The notes beneath the pieces are model-generated. The model was not told where the DNA came from and did no database searches. It saw nothing but the letters and a program-made list of their open reading frames with translations. The position numbers and the translations under genes were made by a program. Positions 1 through 10,410 of a stretch of 64,000 nucleotides of DNA are shown one piece after another. Source of the DNA: Neoechinorhynchus agilis (Eukaryota; Acanthocephala); assembly GCA_051530055.1 (NCBI GenBank), contig CM121341.1:7998001-8062000 (forward strand), read 5' to 3'. Position 1 is the stretch's first letter. Each line of letters starts with the position of its first letter.

Positions 1-267
1 CTTGAACCTGTAAAGGAAGACGGAATTCATTTCTCGCATTTTGAGACGTGCCCTAATAGACCGAAGATTTATGATGTTGGCAGTAATGGCGAATTGATCT
101 CAAACATGGAATTTACGGATAAACTTCGGACATTGCTTAAGAATTCACGAAGCGTAACGGAAAACAAGAACGCTCCTTGTTCTTGGTATTCAATGAAGAA
201 ATTTGAGGGCAAAAAAAGGTCAACTAACAGGCTATCGCGAGTTTGTGATTTTATTTCTAGAGCTTGA
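1..267 (+). CDS. 3' end of an unrecognised protein gene (partial)
   Basis: Frame 1 is open from the first base to a TGA at 265-267, giving 88 C-terminal residues; the 5' part lies outside the window. The segment is polar and basic near its end (a KKFEGKKRSTNRLSR stretch) and has two cysteines, but I see no known domain, signal or membrane segment. AATAAA-like poly(A) signals follow at about 286 and 327, which supports a real gene end. An ORF on the opposite strand (69-275) overlaps and is taken as a shadow. It could also be the tail of a long terminal exon. Function unknown. Confidence 0.5.
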   Translation, partial: LEPVKEDGIHFSHFETCPNRPKIYDVGSNGELISNMEFTDKLRTLLKNSRSVTENKNAPCSWYSMKKFEGKKRSTNRLSRVCDFISRA

Positions 268-950
268 TGAAACACACCGAAGAATAAAAGTGTTTGAGCT
301 AAGTTTTAGCAGTTAGCTGATTACAAATAAATGAAGCGTTTTTTTCCAGCGATCAATGTTTAAATGGTAGCCATCGGTTGTTTCAAAATCATTCTGACAA
401 TCGTTCGCTCCGCCGTATTTTTTAGAAGATTGCGTCCAGATCGCGAATAATTCGTTCTCAAGGTTGTGTAAATGAGCAGTTAAAGTTCTATGTTAATCGA
501 GTCGGATTTTTTAAGTAATGTCTAAATTCTAAGATTAAGGCAATTCTTAGTAGATGCGCCATTTATTTCTTGTGATAAATCGCTGGGTTCGATCGAACCT
601 CATCGGATTGAAATTTTTTCGTTTACATAAAAACCGATTTAATTGTGTAGCTCACAAATCGACGCATTTCCCAGTCAGCTTTTTGAAATTTCATTTAGTT
701 TTTAACTTTTTACGTCAAAATGGTCAACTTTTTGACGCTTCAATTCAAAAAAATCGAGTCAAGTTAAAAAAAATTTGTATGAACGTGATTGCGATTTTTT
801 AATTCGATTGTATCACCATGACCGCTTGTTTTTAGGACTACAAAATCGATTTACCGTGAAATTGAGTTCACTAAAGTTCGATGTGTTTCGGCCTCCATCA
901 TATTCTTCAACTCACAATCCCGTTCTCACTCTCGTTTCCTGTGGATTTCA
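268..950. other. Intergenic, AT-rich
   Basis: Holds the presumed 3' UTR and poly(A) signals of the preceding gene, then AT-rich sequence with short chance ORFs on the + strand. I see no RNA gene, repeat or conserved coding signal here. Confidence 0.5.
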
Positions 951-1889
951 AAATGCCAAATTCTTTGAAAGTCGAAAGGATGCGAAATGAGGTCGGCCGA
1001 TGTGCAGAAAGCTTCCATTCATTATGCGAGAAAATGAATAGCATGAACACTCGTGAGAAGAAATCCTTTTTTCGAGTTTCTCTTGGACTCATGTTTTTAT
1101 TGGTTGGACTTTGGTCTAAGTTTAATTGTCTCTTCCTCTCACTATCAAACTATTTCATACTATTTGCAGTCGTTGAACAATACACAGAAATTGGACAAAC
1201 TAAACTAAGATCTGCAAAATTCTCCAATCTGATTTTTCTACCCCATCGATTTCTGTCTTTTTTTTCTGGAAAGTCAGAAATGGATGTCCATATTCGGATT
1301 GACATACGCATTCCTCTTTAATGGTTATGGATTTGTTGGAGTAATTTGTCAAATCATCACACTTGCCTATATTATCAAAGGCAAGGACGGAGAAATAACC
1401 GAGAAATCTCTAGCGGGATATCAAGTGGCTCAATCCTTCTCCAATTTCCTCATTCATATGAGAAGATTAATTGTGACCATTGTGGACATTAATTTCTATA
1501 GTTACGAAGCTCAATGTGATTGCGAGGATGATGTGGAGTTTGTGGACGCCTTAGATAAGATCCACAATCCGAACGGATTCAGGACTAAAACCTCGCATGA
1601 TTTACCTCAATCGAGACCTGCAGTAATAGAAAGGAGACGAAATCGATGGAGTACCGGTGTCAATGTTAATTTTTCAAACCTCGACGATTGTTCCAATCGT
1701 TCTGCCATTTGTGATATTGGAGGCAGAAGAGATTCGGCTTGCAATACTTCCTACAGGGACATGCTTGAAATTATGCGTATGAACGACGATAATACCAAAC
1801 GCAAGGCTTTCTCCTCGTTTTATGAGTGTCAATTCCCCCCAATAAAGCGAAAGGAAGTGAACGGAATTGCCGAAAGGGTAGAAGCATGA
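951..1889 (+). CDS. Small membrane protein, two-exon model, family not recognised
   Basis: The best model joins exon 951-1113 to exon 1274-1889 across a GT-AG intron (1114-1273), giving about 259 residues. The N-terminal third is charged and cysteine-bearing. A hydrophobic segment follows (around GLMFLLVGL, residues 45-54) and runs on after the splice into a second one (FGLTYAFL...GVICQIITLAYII, about residues 58-85). The rest is hydrophilic, with an acidic CDCEDD patch and basic RRRNR runs, so a cytosolic tail is likely. Exon 2 is a clean ORF with a poly(A)-like AATAAA at about 1919. The first exon and its splice phase are my inference; an inner TTTGCAG at about 1162-1168 could mark a different structure. 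No function is assigned. Confidence 0.45.
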
Positions 1890-2277
1890 GTATGCGATCA
1901 GGCCTCCAAGATAGTTTAATAAATTTTTAGATTGTCTTTCTTTAAAAAAACACAGTTGTAATTGGGATTTTCGAACAAGAATTAATCTGAATCTAAGTGG
2001 AAACTTATTTTGGGATAATCGGGATAGTAAAGAAATTTTTACTTGAGATGATAATAATCCCCCGTTTAAAAATCATTTTATTATTCGTGAAATATTTAAA
2101 AACTTACAAGAAATGATTGATAAAACGAGGTTTCCTACATATTCACCACACAAGTCAATATTTTGGAATACTTGGCAACTACTAAAAATAATACGGACAA
2201 CATTTTTAGACTGATTTTTGGCTGGGTGGCCGGTTAATCGGAGAAATAATGCGCCAATGAAATTCTCATCGTCCTAA

Positions 2278-2432
2278 TGTAAAAGATTCTTAATTGATTT
2301 ATTGTTTTGCGAGTGCTAAATCCGCTTACAATGAAGAGGACCGCATGTGGTCGATAAAATTTACAATAAATCAATATCTCGAAGGCGGATTTAGCACTCG
2401 CAAAACAATAAATCAATTAAGAATCTTTTACA
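2278..2432. repeat. Perfect 48-bp-arm foldback
   Basis: Positions 2278-2325 and 2385-2432 are exact reverse complements over 48 bp, with a 59-bp loop. Flanking GTCCT and AGGAC extend the stem past a small bulge. The arms carry no ORF. This fits a foldback or hairpin MITE; a structured RNA is a weaker alternative. Confidence 0.85.
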
Positions 2433-2727
2433 AGGACGGTTAGTTCGAAAAGCTAAAGAAATTTTTCTACCTGAAATCGGTTAATTGCTCTTAATGCAAA
2501 CGGTTTTTTGAATATGAACAAACAGGATTTAAAAAGTTTATAGTTTTGGTGAAAATGAAGGAGAAAATCCTTCGGGTTAGTCAAAGTTTATAATCTTGGC
2601 CTATTTGAAAATGTCGATATGTGACGTACCGGGGAATGTGATTTAGAACTGATGATGAACCCGATGAGGTTCGAAACGTTTTTAATAAATACTCATTTAT
2701 CACGGGTGTAGACTTCTAAACAATAAT

Positions 2728-3098
2728 TCTAATAACCTATTTGATTTTGATTTATTGGAGATATTTCGCGAGGAGGTTACCTCCTCAGTCATTGTTACCT
2801 CCTCGCGAAATATCTCCTTCTCACTCACGCATTTTTCTCTCTCTCGAGACCAATTTATCCTGTTTGGTGCAATCCACCATCGTTTCCTCGGCCTTCCTCG
2901 TCGGCGATTTCCCGTTATTTCCAGTTTCTCCGTCTTCGAAATTTTATCATGCCAGAGCGTTGTCATTTGGGTCAAATTTTGGCAAGAATTCTACAGCCGG
3001 ATGTCCTTCCTGGCGCCAACCCTTTTTCAGCCGGGCTTGGGACCGTTCTTGGCGGAGTTCTTCGAAATATCTCCAATAAATCAATTAGGTTATGACCG
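2728..3098. mobile_element. MITE-end-flanked composite carrying a LINE fragment
   Basis: The left edge reads ATAACCTATTTGATTT, then GATTTATTGGAGATATTTCG and GAGGAGGT. The right edge, near 3062-3098, holds the inverse of the same termini (CGAAATATCTCCAATAAATC, then AGGTTATGACC). The compact MITE at 3786-3910 has the same ends. Between them lies about 260 bp of unrelated sequence with a minus-strand LINE-like coding fragment. Further GCGAGG copies occur at about 2790-2820 and 3110-3140, so the element is rearranged or nested. Confidence 0.6.
2755..3060 (-). mobile_element. LINE reverse transcriptase C-terminal fragment
   Basis: On the minus strand the translation contains NRRRGRPRKRWW preceded by a lysine-rich helix. 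The RRRGRPRKRW signature is typical of the extreme C-terminus of RTE/Craniata-type LINE reverse transcriptases. No polymerase core is present, so this is only a tail fragment, inside MITE-type ends. A chance basic motif is possible, but the same type of LINE tail appears on the + strand near 10.7 kb. Confidence 0.5.
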
Positions 3099-3349
3099 GG
3101 ATTATATATTTGATTTATTTCGCGAGGTAACCTCGCCTCCTTAGTTATCGTTGAAGTAGTGAGAGATAATAAACCTATGTAGTTTTTTCGTAATAAAAGT
3201 TCGTTAGCATTATTTTCACCAAAGGATTTTGTCAATAAGTAAAAAGTTTATATTGTTGAGCAATACGCTCAAGGTTATTTAAAAATAATTTGTGTTTACG
3301 ACTTTTTTTTATTTAATCGCAGCAGTTAGATGCTAAAAATGATAATTTT

Positions 3350-3483
3350 TAATTAGGTCTCCTGCAAACAATAACCACTAATCCCCACCAATACAGATAT
3401 TCCAACCCTACCGAATCCGTAATCCCCACCAAAACGGATTGTGAAGACCCAAACGAGGACATTGATCTTATTCCTATTAAAGG
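3350..3483 (+). repeat. LINE 3'-tail fragment
   Basis: This stretch repeats an AATCCCCACCAA / ATATTCCAACC pattern and ends in GAAGACCCAAACGAGGACAT followed by a TTATTCCTATTAAAGG-like terminus. The same terminal phrase recurs at about 54490-54535 and, shortened, near 36952. It belongs to the LINE seen at 35.0-36.96 kb. It has no coding capacity. Confidence 0.6.
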
Positions 3484-3785
3484 TATAAAATTTAATACTT
3501 ATTAGCTGACTGCCAAATTAAATCGATGATTTCAAAGAATTTTGCTATATCCAAAAGTACATTGATTTTTCCAAAGTTCTTGTAGTTTTATATAATGCCT
3601 ATTTGACAACGGATAAAAAACTGATTATTTTGTAAAGAAGTTGTTCATATATCTGAATTTTTTGGTGGCGACAGAGCAATAGATATTGATTTATTATTCT
3701 CAATATTTTGCCGTTTTGTCGGACTTTGCGAAACCTTGAGAAACAAATCAATATCTTTAAAAATTTTGCTGAAAATACTCCCGGT

Positions 3786-3910
3786 CATAACCTATATTTG
3801 ATTTATTGGAGATATTTCGCGAGGAGGTAACCTCGTCTCCTCAGTCATTTTTAAAGTGAGACCGAAGTTACCTCCTCGCGAAATATTTCCAATAAATCAA
3901 ATAGGTTATG
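3786..3910. mobile_element. 125-bp MITE with 44-bp terminal inverted repeats
   Basis: The left end starts CATAACCTAT and the right end finishes ATAGGTTATG. The arms (about 3786-3830 and 3867-3910) are near-perfect inverse copies and include GATATTTCGCGAGGAGGTAA. The centre is only about 35 bp. It is non-coding and dependent on a transposase not seen here. The same ends frame the composite at 2728-3098, so this is a local family. Confidence 0.75.
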
Positions 3911-4064
3911 ATCGGCGGATTATATTCACTAAAATTATAACCTTTGACTAACCCGAATAATTTTTTCTGTCGATGATAAATCAATATCTATTTTTCTATC
4001 ATCACCAAAAAATAAACACTGATTATTTTGTACTGTTGAGTATGAAAAGAAACAATGTGATTGT

Positions 4065-4832
4065 TCAATATGGATCATCGGCACAATTATCAGCTGCAAA
4101 TACAGTACCATCCATTTTGATGCACAAGTGCACTCCAGATTGGCTCATGTGCGGTTCATATTTACTTTTTGCAGTAAATAAAGCAATTAAGTTCAATAGA
4201 TAAATATTTTCACTTTCGAACTTTATGACTTTTGCGCTCATTCGTAAAGTTTCATGAGCCATAAAATCAACTTGTTCTGATTTCTTAACTTTTATATTTC
4301 TCGGTGCATTTATGTCCAAAATATCGTCCGATGAGATCTCAAGTGAACTTTTTTTGGATGATACATAGCCGGTAGTTATCGATGTAACGTTCAGGTTGGA
4401 CCGAAATAGGAGCGCAGCGTTGCTTATATCCACATAGCCCATAAATGTACTCACTAATGGCTTTCCCTTTTCAGTGTTCAATGATATTCTTGATCCAAAA
4501 ACGTTAACACCACTTGGCTCGACTTTCAAAGCTTCTTTGATTCCACTCGTAGTCTTCACAACTTCAAACACAATTGAATCAGGCGATGTTAAATGTAAAG
4601 ATGTTTCAGATGCGATCCGGTTTGCTTTTAAATCGCCTGCAATATTCAAATGTCCGTTGATTTTAATCGCTTTGTTGCTAGTTATCTCTATTGGACCAAA
4701 GCTCGATATTGACGGCTTCAATAAAAGCAAGATCCAAGCTGTAAAGATGAAATTAATTAATATTAAGTGCCCTCCGATGAACAAAGCTAGGTATAAGGCG
4801 TTTTTCCTATAACCATGGATTCCAGCAACCAT
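4065..4832 (-). CDS. Gamma/delta/zeta-type sarcoglycan
   Basis: A 255-residue type II membrane protein read from ATG at 4832. The N-terminus has the family motif GIHGYRKNALYL leading into a single transmembrane helix (about residues 13-42, ending WILLLLKPSIS). The long extracellular part starts with GPIEITSNKAIKINGHLN, matching the beta-structured sarcoglycan repeat, and ends with a cysteine pair in VHLCIKMDGTVFAADNC, as in the C-terminal cysteine cluster of the family. Potential N-glycosylation is seen at NVTS. Vertebrate members are about 290 aa, so the length fits. The family is known to sit in the dystrophin-associated complex at the muscle membrane. The frame stays open upstream, but ATG 4832 follows a GTTTCAG acceptor by about 21 nt, which decides the start. 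Intronless here. Gamma versus delta versus zeta cannot be told. Confidence 0.9.
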   Translation of the reverse strand: MVAGIHGYRKNALYLALFIGGHLILINFIFTAWILLLLKPSISSFGPIEITSNKAIKINGHLNIAGDLKANRIASETSLHLTSPDSIVFEVVKTTSGIKEALKVEPSGVNVFGSRISLNTEKGKPLVSTFMGYVDISNAALLFRSNLNVTSITTGYVSSKKSSLEISSDDILDINAPRNIKVKKSEQVDFMAHETLRMSAKVIKFESENIYLLNLIALFTAKSKYEPHMSQSGVHLCIKMDGTVFAADNCADDPY

Positions 4833-4874
4833 CTTAAGAAAATGCCGGAATTCACTGAAACACAAATTCTCCAC

Positions 4875-6675
4875 TAAAGTACCTTAAAAAGCTTACTGCC
4901 AAGTATAAATTAGTTCATGTCAGAAAAAAGAGAAGATTGTAAGTACCATTAGAGCAATACAACACGCAATTCCTCAATGCAAAAGTAATTCAATTTGTTT
5001 ACGAAGTGTTCTTGAATATCCAATTTGGAACATAAATAGAACTCCATATTTGGCGATGGAATATTTCGTGAGGATTTTCTCAACTCTCTGTGAAATAAAT
5101 AGAACTATTAAACCAATCTAATAAGTGAACTCAATGATTTTCAAATAGGAATTGTTTTGAGCGAATAGCAAGTCGACACAGTTAATACTTCGAATGCGTC
5201 CTGGCCATTGATGTATTAGCAAATCACAAAAATGTTCTTGTAACAATGGTTTTCTTATAGAATTGAAAGATTCAAAGTCGAAATCAAATCCAGAATTGGG
5301 AGTCCTGCTTGCAGTTATTCCAAAACACGTTGGAATCTAATACAGATCGCGGTATCCTATACTCAATCATCAATTTCCTTTGGTATGAAATCACGTGTTT
5401 AAGAATCCGAAATAAATAATGGTGCTGCTGAATATTTTTCACGATATTACGTTCTCAAAGCATTATGATTTTGCCATTAAAAAATAAAACTGGAGCATAT
5501 TCAGGTGACCATTCGACTCACTTTCCTCCATGAGAAACTAATATGTTTGTTAATGACGGATTAGCAAGGTGGCTTGAAAGTTTTGTTAAAAATCAATTCA
5601 ATCTTCAAACAGAAATTATTTTGGTTTTGCAAAAAAAACGATTTATATAAAAAAGCAGTTGGACGATATGCGTTTTCGTGATTAATATTCTTCGTTTTAG
5701 ATTTGGTGATGCTAACTATCGATAACTTCATAAGGAAATGGAGCATTTTGTAGAATGACAAAGCGTTGTAATGAAGAAAAAAAATTAGAATCGATTTTAA
5801 CACCCAATGATCATTTGTGAAAAATCCTTCAAAGTATGAATTCCATCTATAGGAAATTAATCATTTAGAAATTAGTGAATCTCAGGTCACACAAGGATCT
5901 TAGTTGTGCCAGTATAGAAGTTAGTCGGAGCAACCACTTATTTCGGCTTTGAAATCCTCTTTGGTGATGGACCCTCGTCGAAATCTATCGAAAAAGGCTA
6001 CACTAACCAAGAGCGTTATTGTTAATCTTAACCAGTTCCAAAGCTAGATTTTTGAAATAAATAAAAAGATTGGATTCGATAAACGATGTTAGTGGTGATA
6101 TTACGTTATTCAAAAGTTGTACCATTACATTTTCAATCATTTTTACACACTTCTTTGATTTAACAAGGAAATCAATACCTGCAATTTAAACAACGAACTG
6201 CAATGGCAGCATAGCGCATCTTAATAATCCGGTTGAAAAATATACTGAATCGATGAAAAAACCCATTCGGAAACCATTTATTTGTTCAAACGAGTCCTCT
6301 AAATAAACTTGAACAAAGAAACAACTACGACAGTTCGGTACATACTTGATTTTTCGATCTTCTTTAGAAAGATTTAAGTATCCTCCACAACACTTTTTTC
6401 ATATTCAATTCACTAGTAAACTAGAACTTGCCCATTTGTAAAGAATGATTTTTTTAGAGTTTTATGGTTTTTGCCTTTTTTTGTTTTTCCTTTTAAACTA
6501 TAAGATAAAGCAAATCTAGACGAGTACAAAAGTTAAATATAATAACTCTGCGCTGCTGTTTTGAAGCGCAATTATCTTCAGTCTTGATTTTATTTTCTCT
6601 GGACGTTTTAATGGAATGCATTTTTATTGAGCCACGAAGACTATTTAATTTTTTTATTATTCAGAATGTTCATCA
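4875..6675. other. 1.8-kb intergenic stretch, nothing recognised
   Basis: AT-rich sequence with only chance ORFs (the longest about 80 codons on the minus strand at 5561-5803, low complexity). It holds the presumed promoter of the sarcoglycan gene at its left edge. I found no tandem repeat, foldback or RNA gene before the tRNA at 6676. Confidence 0.5.
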
Positions 6676-6747
6676 GCGTTGGTGGTGTAATGGTTAGCAT
6701 GGTTGCCTTCCAAGCAGCCGATCCGGGTTCGATTCCCGGCCAACGCA
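6676..6747 (+). tRNA. tRNA-Gly(TCC)
   Basis: A complete 72-nt cloverleaf. Acceptor GCGTTGG (6676-6682) pairs with CCAACGC (6740-6746) and is followed by discriminator A. A-box TGGTGTAATGG and B-box GGTTCGATTCC are present. The anticodon loop CTTCCAA reads TCC. No intron, no encoded CCA. A run of T is lacking directly at the 3' end; the nearest T stretch lies further downstream. Confidence 0.95.
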
Positions 6748-7517
6748 CACTTGAACATTGAACATGGGAAAAAGCGTTCAGCAAGATTTGCGATTATTAG
6801 TAAAATAATTTGTTTATTGTTTGATTGACGAGACGTCGTAAACATTTTCAAGCAACTGAAATATCGAATTATTTTTGATGACTCTTCATAAATTCAGAAT
6901 AACAAAGATCTTCTCTGCGTTGATTTAAATTCAGAATTTTCTAAATTTCTTTGTTTTCGAATTTCGAATTGGATAATATTATAGCTTTACGACCCACTAG
7001 CAATTGAAATCGTTAATTTTATAAAGTTAAAGATAAAATCCATGAGTATGATAACGTGGGAAAAAAATTATATATCCAAGATGACTTTTATTGAAATATT
7101 TCGTCCAATCACGCTGGACTTCTTCAGTCAATTATTGTCAGCAGAGGAAAAAACAGTTTCGAATGTCTTATCGATAGCTGCGTAGAAGACAAAATTTGCC
7201 ATTTTCAACGACAAAATGGTACTCACAGTGTCTAAAATTCGAATGGTAAATCAAAGCTCGAAATTATGATAGTGCAATGCAATTCAAGAGGCTCAATGAA
7301 TTTCCCATGTCTGTATAGAAGATTTATTCGTATTGATTTTGTTCTAACAGTCGAAATCACTGCATTTCTGAATTTATTTACTTTACGGTTTTTGTAGCCT
7401 TTAGTGAGCGGGCTAAAACCGATCGCTCAACCTAATAAACCCTTTCATTTTGGTTACCATGACGATCCAAGACGACAATGAGACTTAAACGTTAGTTTAA
7501 GAGTAATCTGGATAGTA

Positions 7518-8177
7518 ATGAGAATAACGAGTACGATTCGACTTCTGAATCCTTGGAATCGACAAAACGAGGGTTCGTACATGAGTTTGGTTTCGGAAAT
7601 CGCAAGACGTGAGCAGTCACCTTACCATGAGACTGCAAGGAACCGGCGTCTTGCAAAACGAATCCGAATACAACTCTCCCTGATAAAGAAGGAGCTCGTT
7701 GGATTAAAGGACGATCTATCTCAATACAACGGTGATTCTATACAGACTCGAAAATTGAAAATTCGAATCGACGACAATTTGAGAGAAATACGCAAATTGG
7801 TATTAGATTCGAGGAACTCGCCGCTTGCTTGCAAAGTCTCTAAGATTGCATCTCGGGAATACGCTATTTATCAGAGCTTTATGTTGCATAAGAAATTCTT
7901 TAGTGATTTTATACAGGCGGAAAAACGAGTTAAGCGATTAATGAAACATACAAATAATTTCTTTAGTTTCCTAATGCCTTCGGATTCGCCAGAAAGATGT
8001 TTGCTCGAGCTCAACGAAATAAAGAATTTATCGAAATCGATGGAATTGAACGAGGGTGCTCTCAAAGGATTGAAAATTATCGATAAATTAATGAATGAAT
8101 TAATGCTGATTTACCAAAAAGATGAGCGCAAACAAAAAGTCGCGGTTGACAACAAATATGAAACTATAAATTGCTAA
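7518..8177 (+). CDS. Helical charged orphan protein, 219 aa
   Basis: A single open frame of 219 residues, or 198 if the internal Met at 7581 (MSLVSEIARREQ) is used. The composition is rich in Lys, Arg, Glu, Leu and Ile. Long heptad-like stretches (RIRIQLSLIKKELVGLKDDL, about residues 48-68; DDNLREIRKLVLDSR) suggest coiled coil. No signal peptide, membrane span, zinc site or known motif is seen. Short upstream ORFs occur before the ATG. It lies between two tRNA genes. I do not recognise the family; a lineage-specific structural or regulatory protein is possible, and it may be only one exon of a larger gene. The length without stops in AT-rich sequence supports real coding. Confidence 0.6.
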   Translation: MRITSTIRLLNPWNRQNEGSYMSLVSEIARREQSPYHETARNRRLAKRIRIQLSLIKKELVGLKDDLSQYNGDSIQTRKLKIRIDDNLREIRKLVLDSRNSPLACKVSKIASREYAIYQSFMLHKKFFSDFIQAEKRVKRLMKHTNNFFSFLMPSDSPERCLLELNEIKNLSKSMELNEGALKGLKIIDKLMNELMLIYQKDERKQKVAVDNKYETINC

Positions 8178-8523
8178 TTTTTTTGTTTGAACCATCCATG
8201 TTTGTTGTAGCCTAAAAAGGTTAAACGAATTTATTAAATCCGAGCGTTTTCGAAGCCAAAATCTGGTGCATTTATTAAGGTTGTTAAAGTGTTTAATCAA
8301 CAGGCGCGATATTGTGTCTCCGAAGACAGTCGGATTTAATTTTTCCGCAATAAACAGGTTATATTTTTTCTAGCATCGAATGTTTAACTATTCACAACTC
8401 CTAATTTTTCGTATCTTAACACAAAAAGCAACTAACGAATGTTTTTATTCATTTTTAATCAAAAACAACAGTTCAATGCTAGACTAAAATGATGTTATAA
8501 ATCGATAAGCAAATCTGAACATC

Positions 8524-8596
8524 GCACCTGTGGTGTAGTGGTTATCACGTCTGCTTTACACGCAGAAGGTCCCCAGTTCGAACCTGGGCAGGTGCA
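8524..8596 (+). tRNA. tRNA-Val(TAC)
   Basis: A 73-nt cloverleaf: acceptor GCACCTG (8524-8530) pairs with CAGGTGC (8589-8595), with discriminator A. The anticodon stem TCTGC/GCAGA encloses TTTACAC, giving anticodon TAC. A-box TGGTGTAGTGG and B-box AGTTCGAACCT are intact. No intron. Confidence 0.95.
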
Positions 8597-8864
8597 CTAC
8601 AATCCCCGCTCCCCACCGACAAAAGGAACCCACTCTTGCGGACATTTTCGCGCGCACCCAACCTTCCAATTTCATCTCTTCCATTTTGCAAAATCTGTCT
8701 TCTAGCGTCAAAAAGGCCGAGCTCTTGCGCTCTATATACATCGTAATTCCCTGCGCAAATTGTCTTAGCAGTTCTTGACAGCGTTTTTGCTTACCGACCG
8801 ATAAGCTAGCTGAGAATTCGTTGTGTTGTCTTGACCGGTCTTTTTTGAGGTCTTTCTTTTCACA

Positions 8865-9062
8865 ATGCAGCCGAACGTTGACCTCTCGGATTCTGCCGTG
8901 CCGACTGTGACGTCATCAATTGAGTTGGATTGCCCCGTGCCCATCACACGACAACCGGACGACGTCGAGTTCAATGATGATGACGCAGAGGCTTTACAAC
9001 AACAGGCCGAGTTATCAAACTTCCGGGCCACCTCTTCTCCGAAAGGTTTTTGTTCGCCTTAA
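8865..9062 (+). CDS. Short acidic ORF, probable transposon leader fragment
   Basis: A 65-residue ORF beginning MQPNVDLSDSAVPTVTSS, acidic in the middle (DDVEFNDDDAEAL). GC content and codon use are higher than in the nearby host genes and resemble the LINE-derived pieces at 30-31 kb and 42.6-43.5 kb. A second frame with a proline/arginine-rich stretch continues to about 9225. I see no diagnostic domain. It runs into the large hairpin starting at 9272. Calling it the 5' region of a decayed element is inference; a small host exon is the alternative. Confidence 0.3.
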   Translation: MQPNVDLSDSAVPTVTSSIELDCPVPITRQPDDVEFNDDDAEALQQQAELSNFRATSSPKGFCSP

Positions 9063-9271
9063 CAAATCCTTGTTAGTTCGGATACACGGTCCCTTCAGAG
9101 CCCGCTGTTCTGGTTCCTCCCGCCACCCAAGATCTGTCATCCCGAACCCACTACCTCCTCGGAATGTCCCAGCGCCTCAGATCATTCCCACGAAATTCCC
9201 TGTAATTTTTCGGCTAGATCCGTAGGGGAACGTGCCTCCTCCAAAATTGCGGATGGTGACATCCGGGGAGT

Positions 9272-9916
9272 TTCACGCGTCGGTTGTGTTTTAGCGAAGT
9301 GGCACAGCATTGATACCCCCGAATAAATGCATCTTTAAAAAACATCGGCGGTCAAATGTAATTTATTTAAGAAATCAGTCTAAGCTCTTTATAATATGCT
9401 CGTGTTTTCCGAATAAATAAATAACTATTTTGTGCAATATCTTATTGTATTGATTTTGTGGAATATCGACCAGTTTTTCGCATAGACATTTAAGAGTAGA
9501 TGCAAATAGTAAGTCACCTTTCTCGTGGTGGGCATTCGTCAACGACGGCTTTGGTAAATTACAAATTTCGTAGACCGTTTTCTCTGAACCTTTAGCCGAC
9601 CGTTCAGCAGTGGTCTACGAAATTTGTAATTTACCAAAGCCGTCGTTGACGAATGCCCACCACGAGAAAGGTGACTTACTATTTGCATTTACTCTTAAAT
9701 GTCTATGCGAAAAACTGGTCGATATTCCACAAAATCAATACAATAAGATATTGCACAAAATAGTTATTTATTTATTCGGAAAACACGAGCATATTATAAA
9801 GAGCTTAGACTGATTTCTTAAATAAATTACATTTGACCGCCGATGTTTTTTAAAGATGCATTTATTCGGGGGTATCAATGCTGTGCCACTTCGCTCCAAC
9901 ACAACCTACGCGTGAA
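9272..9916. repeat. Giant near-perfect inverted repeat (305-bp arms)
   Basis: Left arm 9272-9576 and right arm 9612-9916 are inverse copies. Over the inner about 275 bp I find one mismatch by eye (in GAGTAGATG versus GAGTAAATG); the outer 30 bp has a handful. The 35-bp loop (9577-9611) itself holds a CTGAAC/GTTCAG mini-stem. Read outward from the loop, both arms carry the same open frame of about 67 codons (CNLPKPSLTNAHHEKGDLLF and onward), so the arms look like an inverted duplication of a coding fragment. Transcribed in either direction this would fold into long dsRNA. Confidence 0.9.
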
Positions 9917-10044
9917 CACTCAAATCAATACTGACGTTTTTAACGTCAACTTCATCGCTAACATCTCCTCCCTACTTTTAAAAAGTCGTCATACGGTCTT
10001 TTCGGAGGTCCCCTTACTCTACCTCTTCCATCAGCCTCCGTATC

Positions 10045-10410
10045 TCAGCGAAATTTCAGCGTTCGGGACGAATATCTTGCCGCATTTCTGATTATCTGTG
10101 TACCTCTCGCACAGGGCGTCAAGCTGTCGAATTCGGTAATGCCCGCGAGGATCGACTGCTCGCCCTCTAGAAACTTCCTGTATCTAGGATGTAAGGTGGG
10201 AATTGACAATGTACTCTCTATCAATTTAACCGTTTCCGGAAAAAAGTTGTAAACTGACTCCTCAGGAGATTCATTAAATTGAGCTCTTGATAACTCCCTA
10301 GCTGCAATATTTTCAGTCGAGCTTTCTATCGATTCGACCGGCTCATATGGACCGCGGCCATAGTTCGGCTCTTCGAGTAATTCGGCCAAATGAGCATCTG
10401 GCGACTCCAC
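10045..10410 (-). CDS. 121-aa coding-like ORF of unknown origin
   Basis: A minus-strand ORF starting MESPDAHLAELLEEP, acidic and serine-rich in the first half, with a more structured second half (IPTLHPRYRKFLEGEQSILA). Codon use is non-random for this AT-rich region and higher in GC than neighbouring spacer. No family recognised. It lies just outside the giant hairpin and next to a LINE fragment, so a piece of a mobile element or a stranded host exon are both possible. Confidence 0.3.
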   Translation of the reverse strand: MESPDAHLAELLEEPNYGRGPYEPVESIESSTENIAARELSRAQFNESPEESVYNFFPETVKLIESTLSIPTLHPRYRKFLEGEQSILAGITEFDSLTPCARGTQIIRNAARYSSRTLKFR

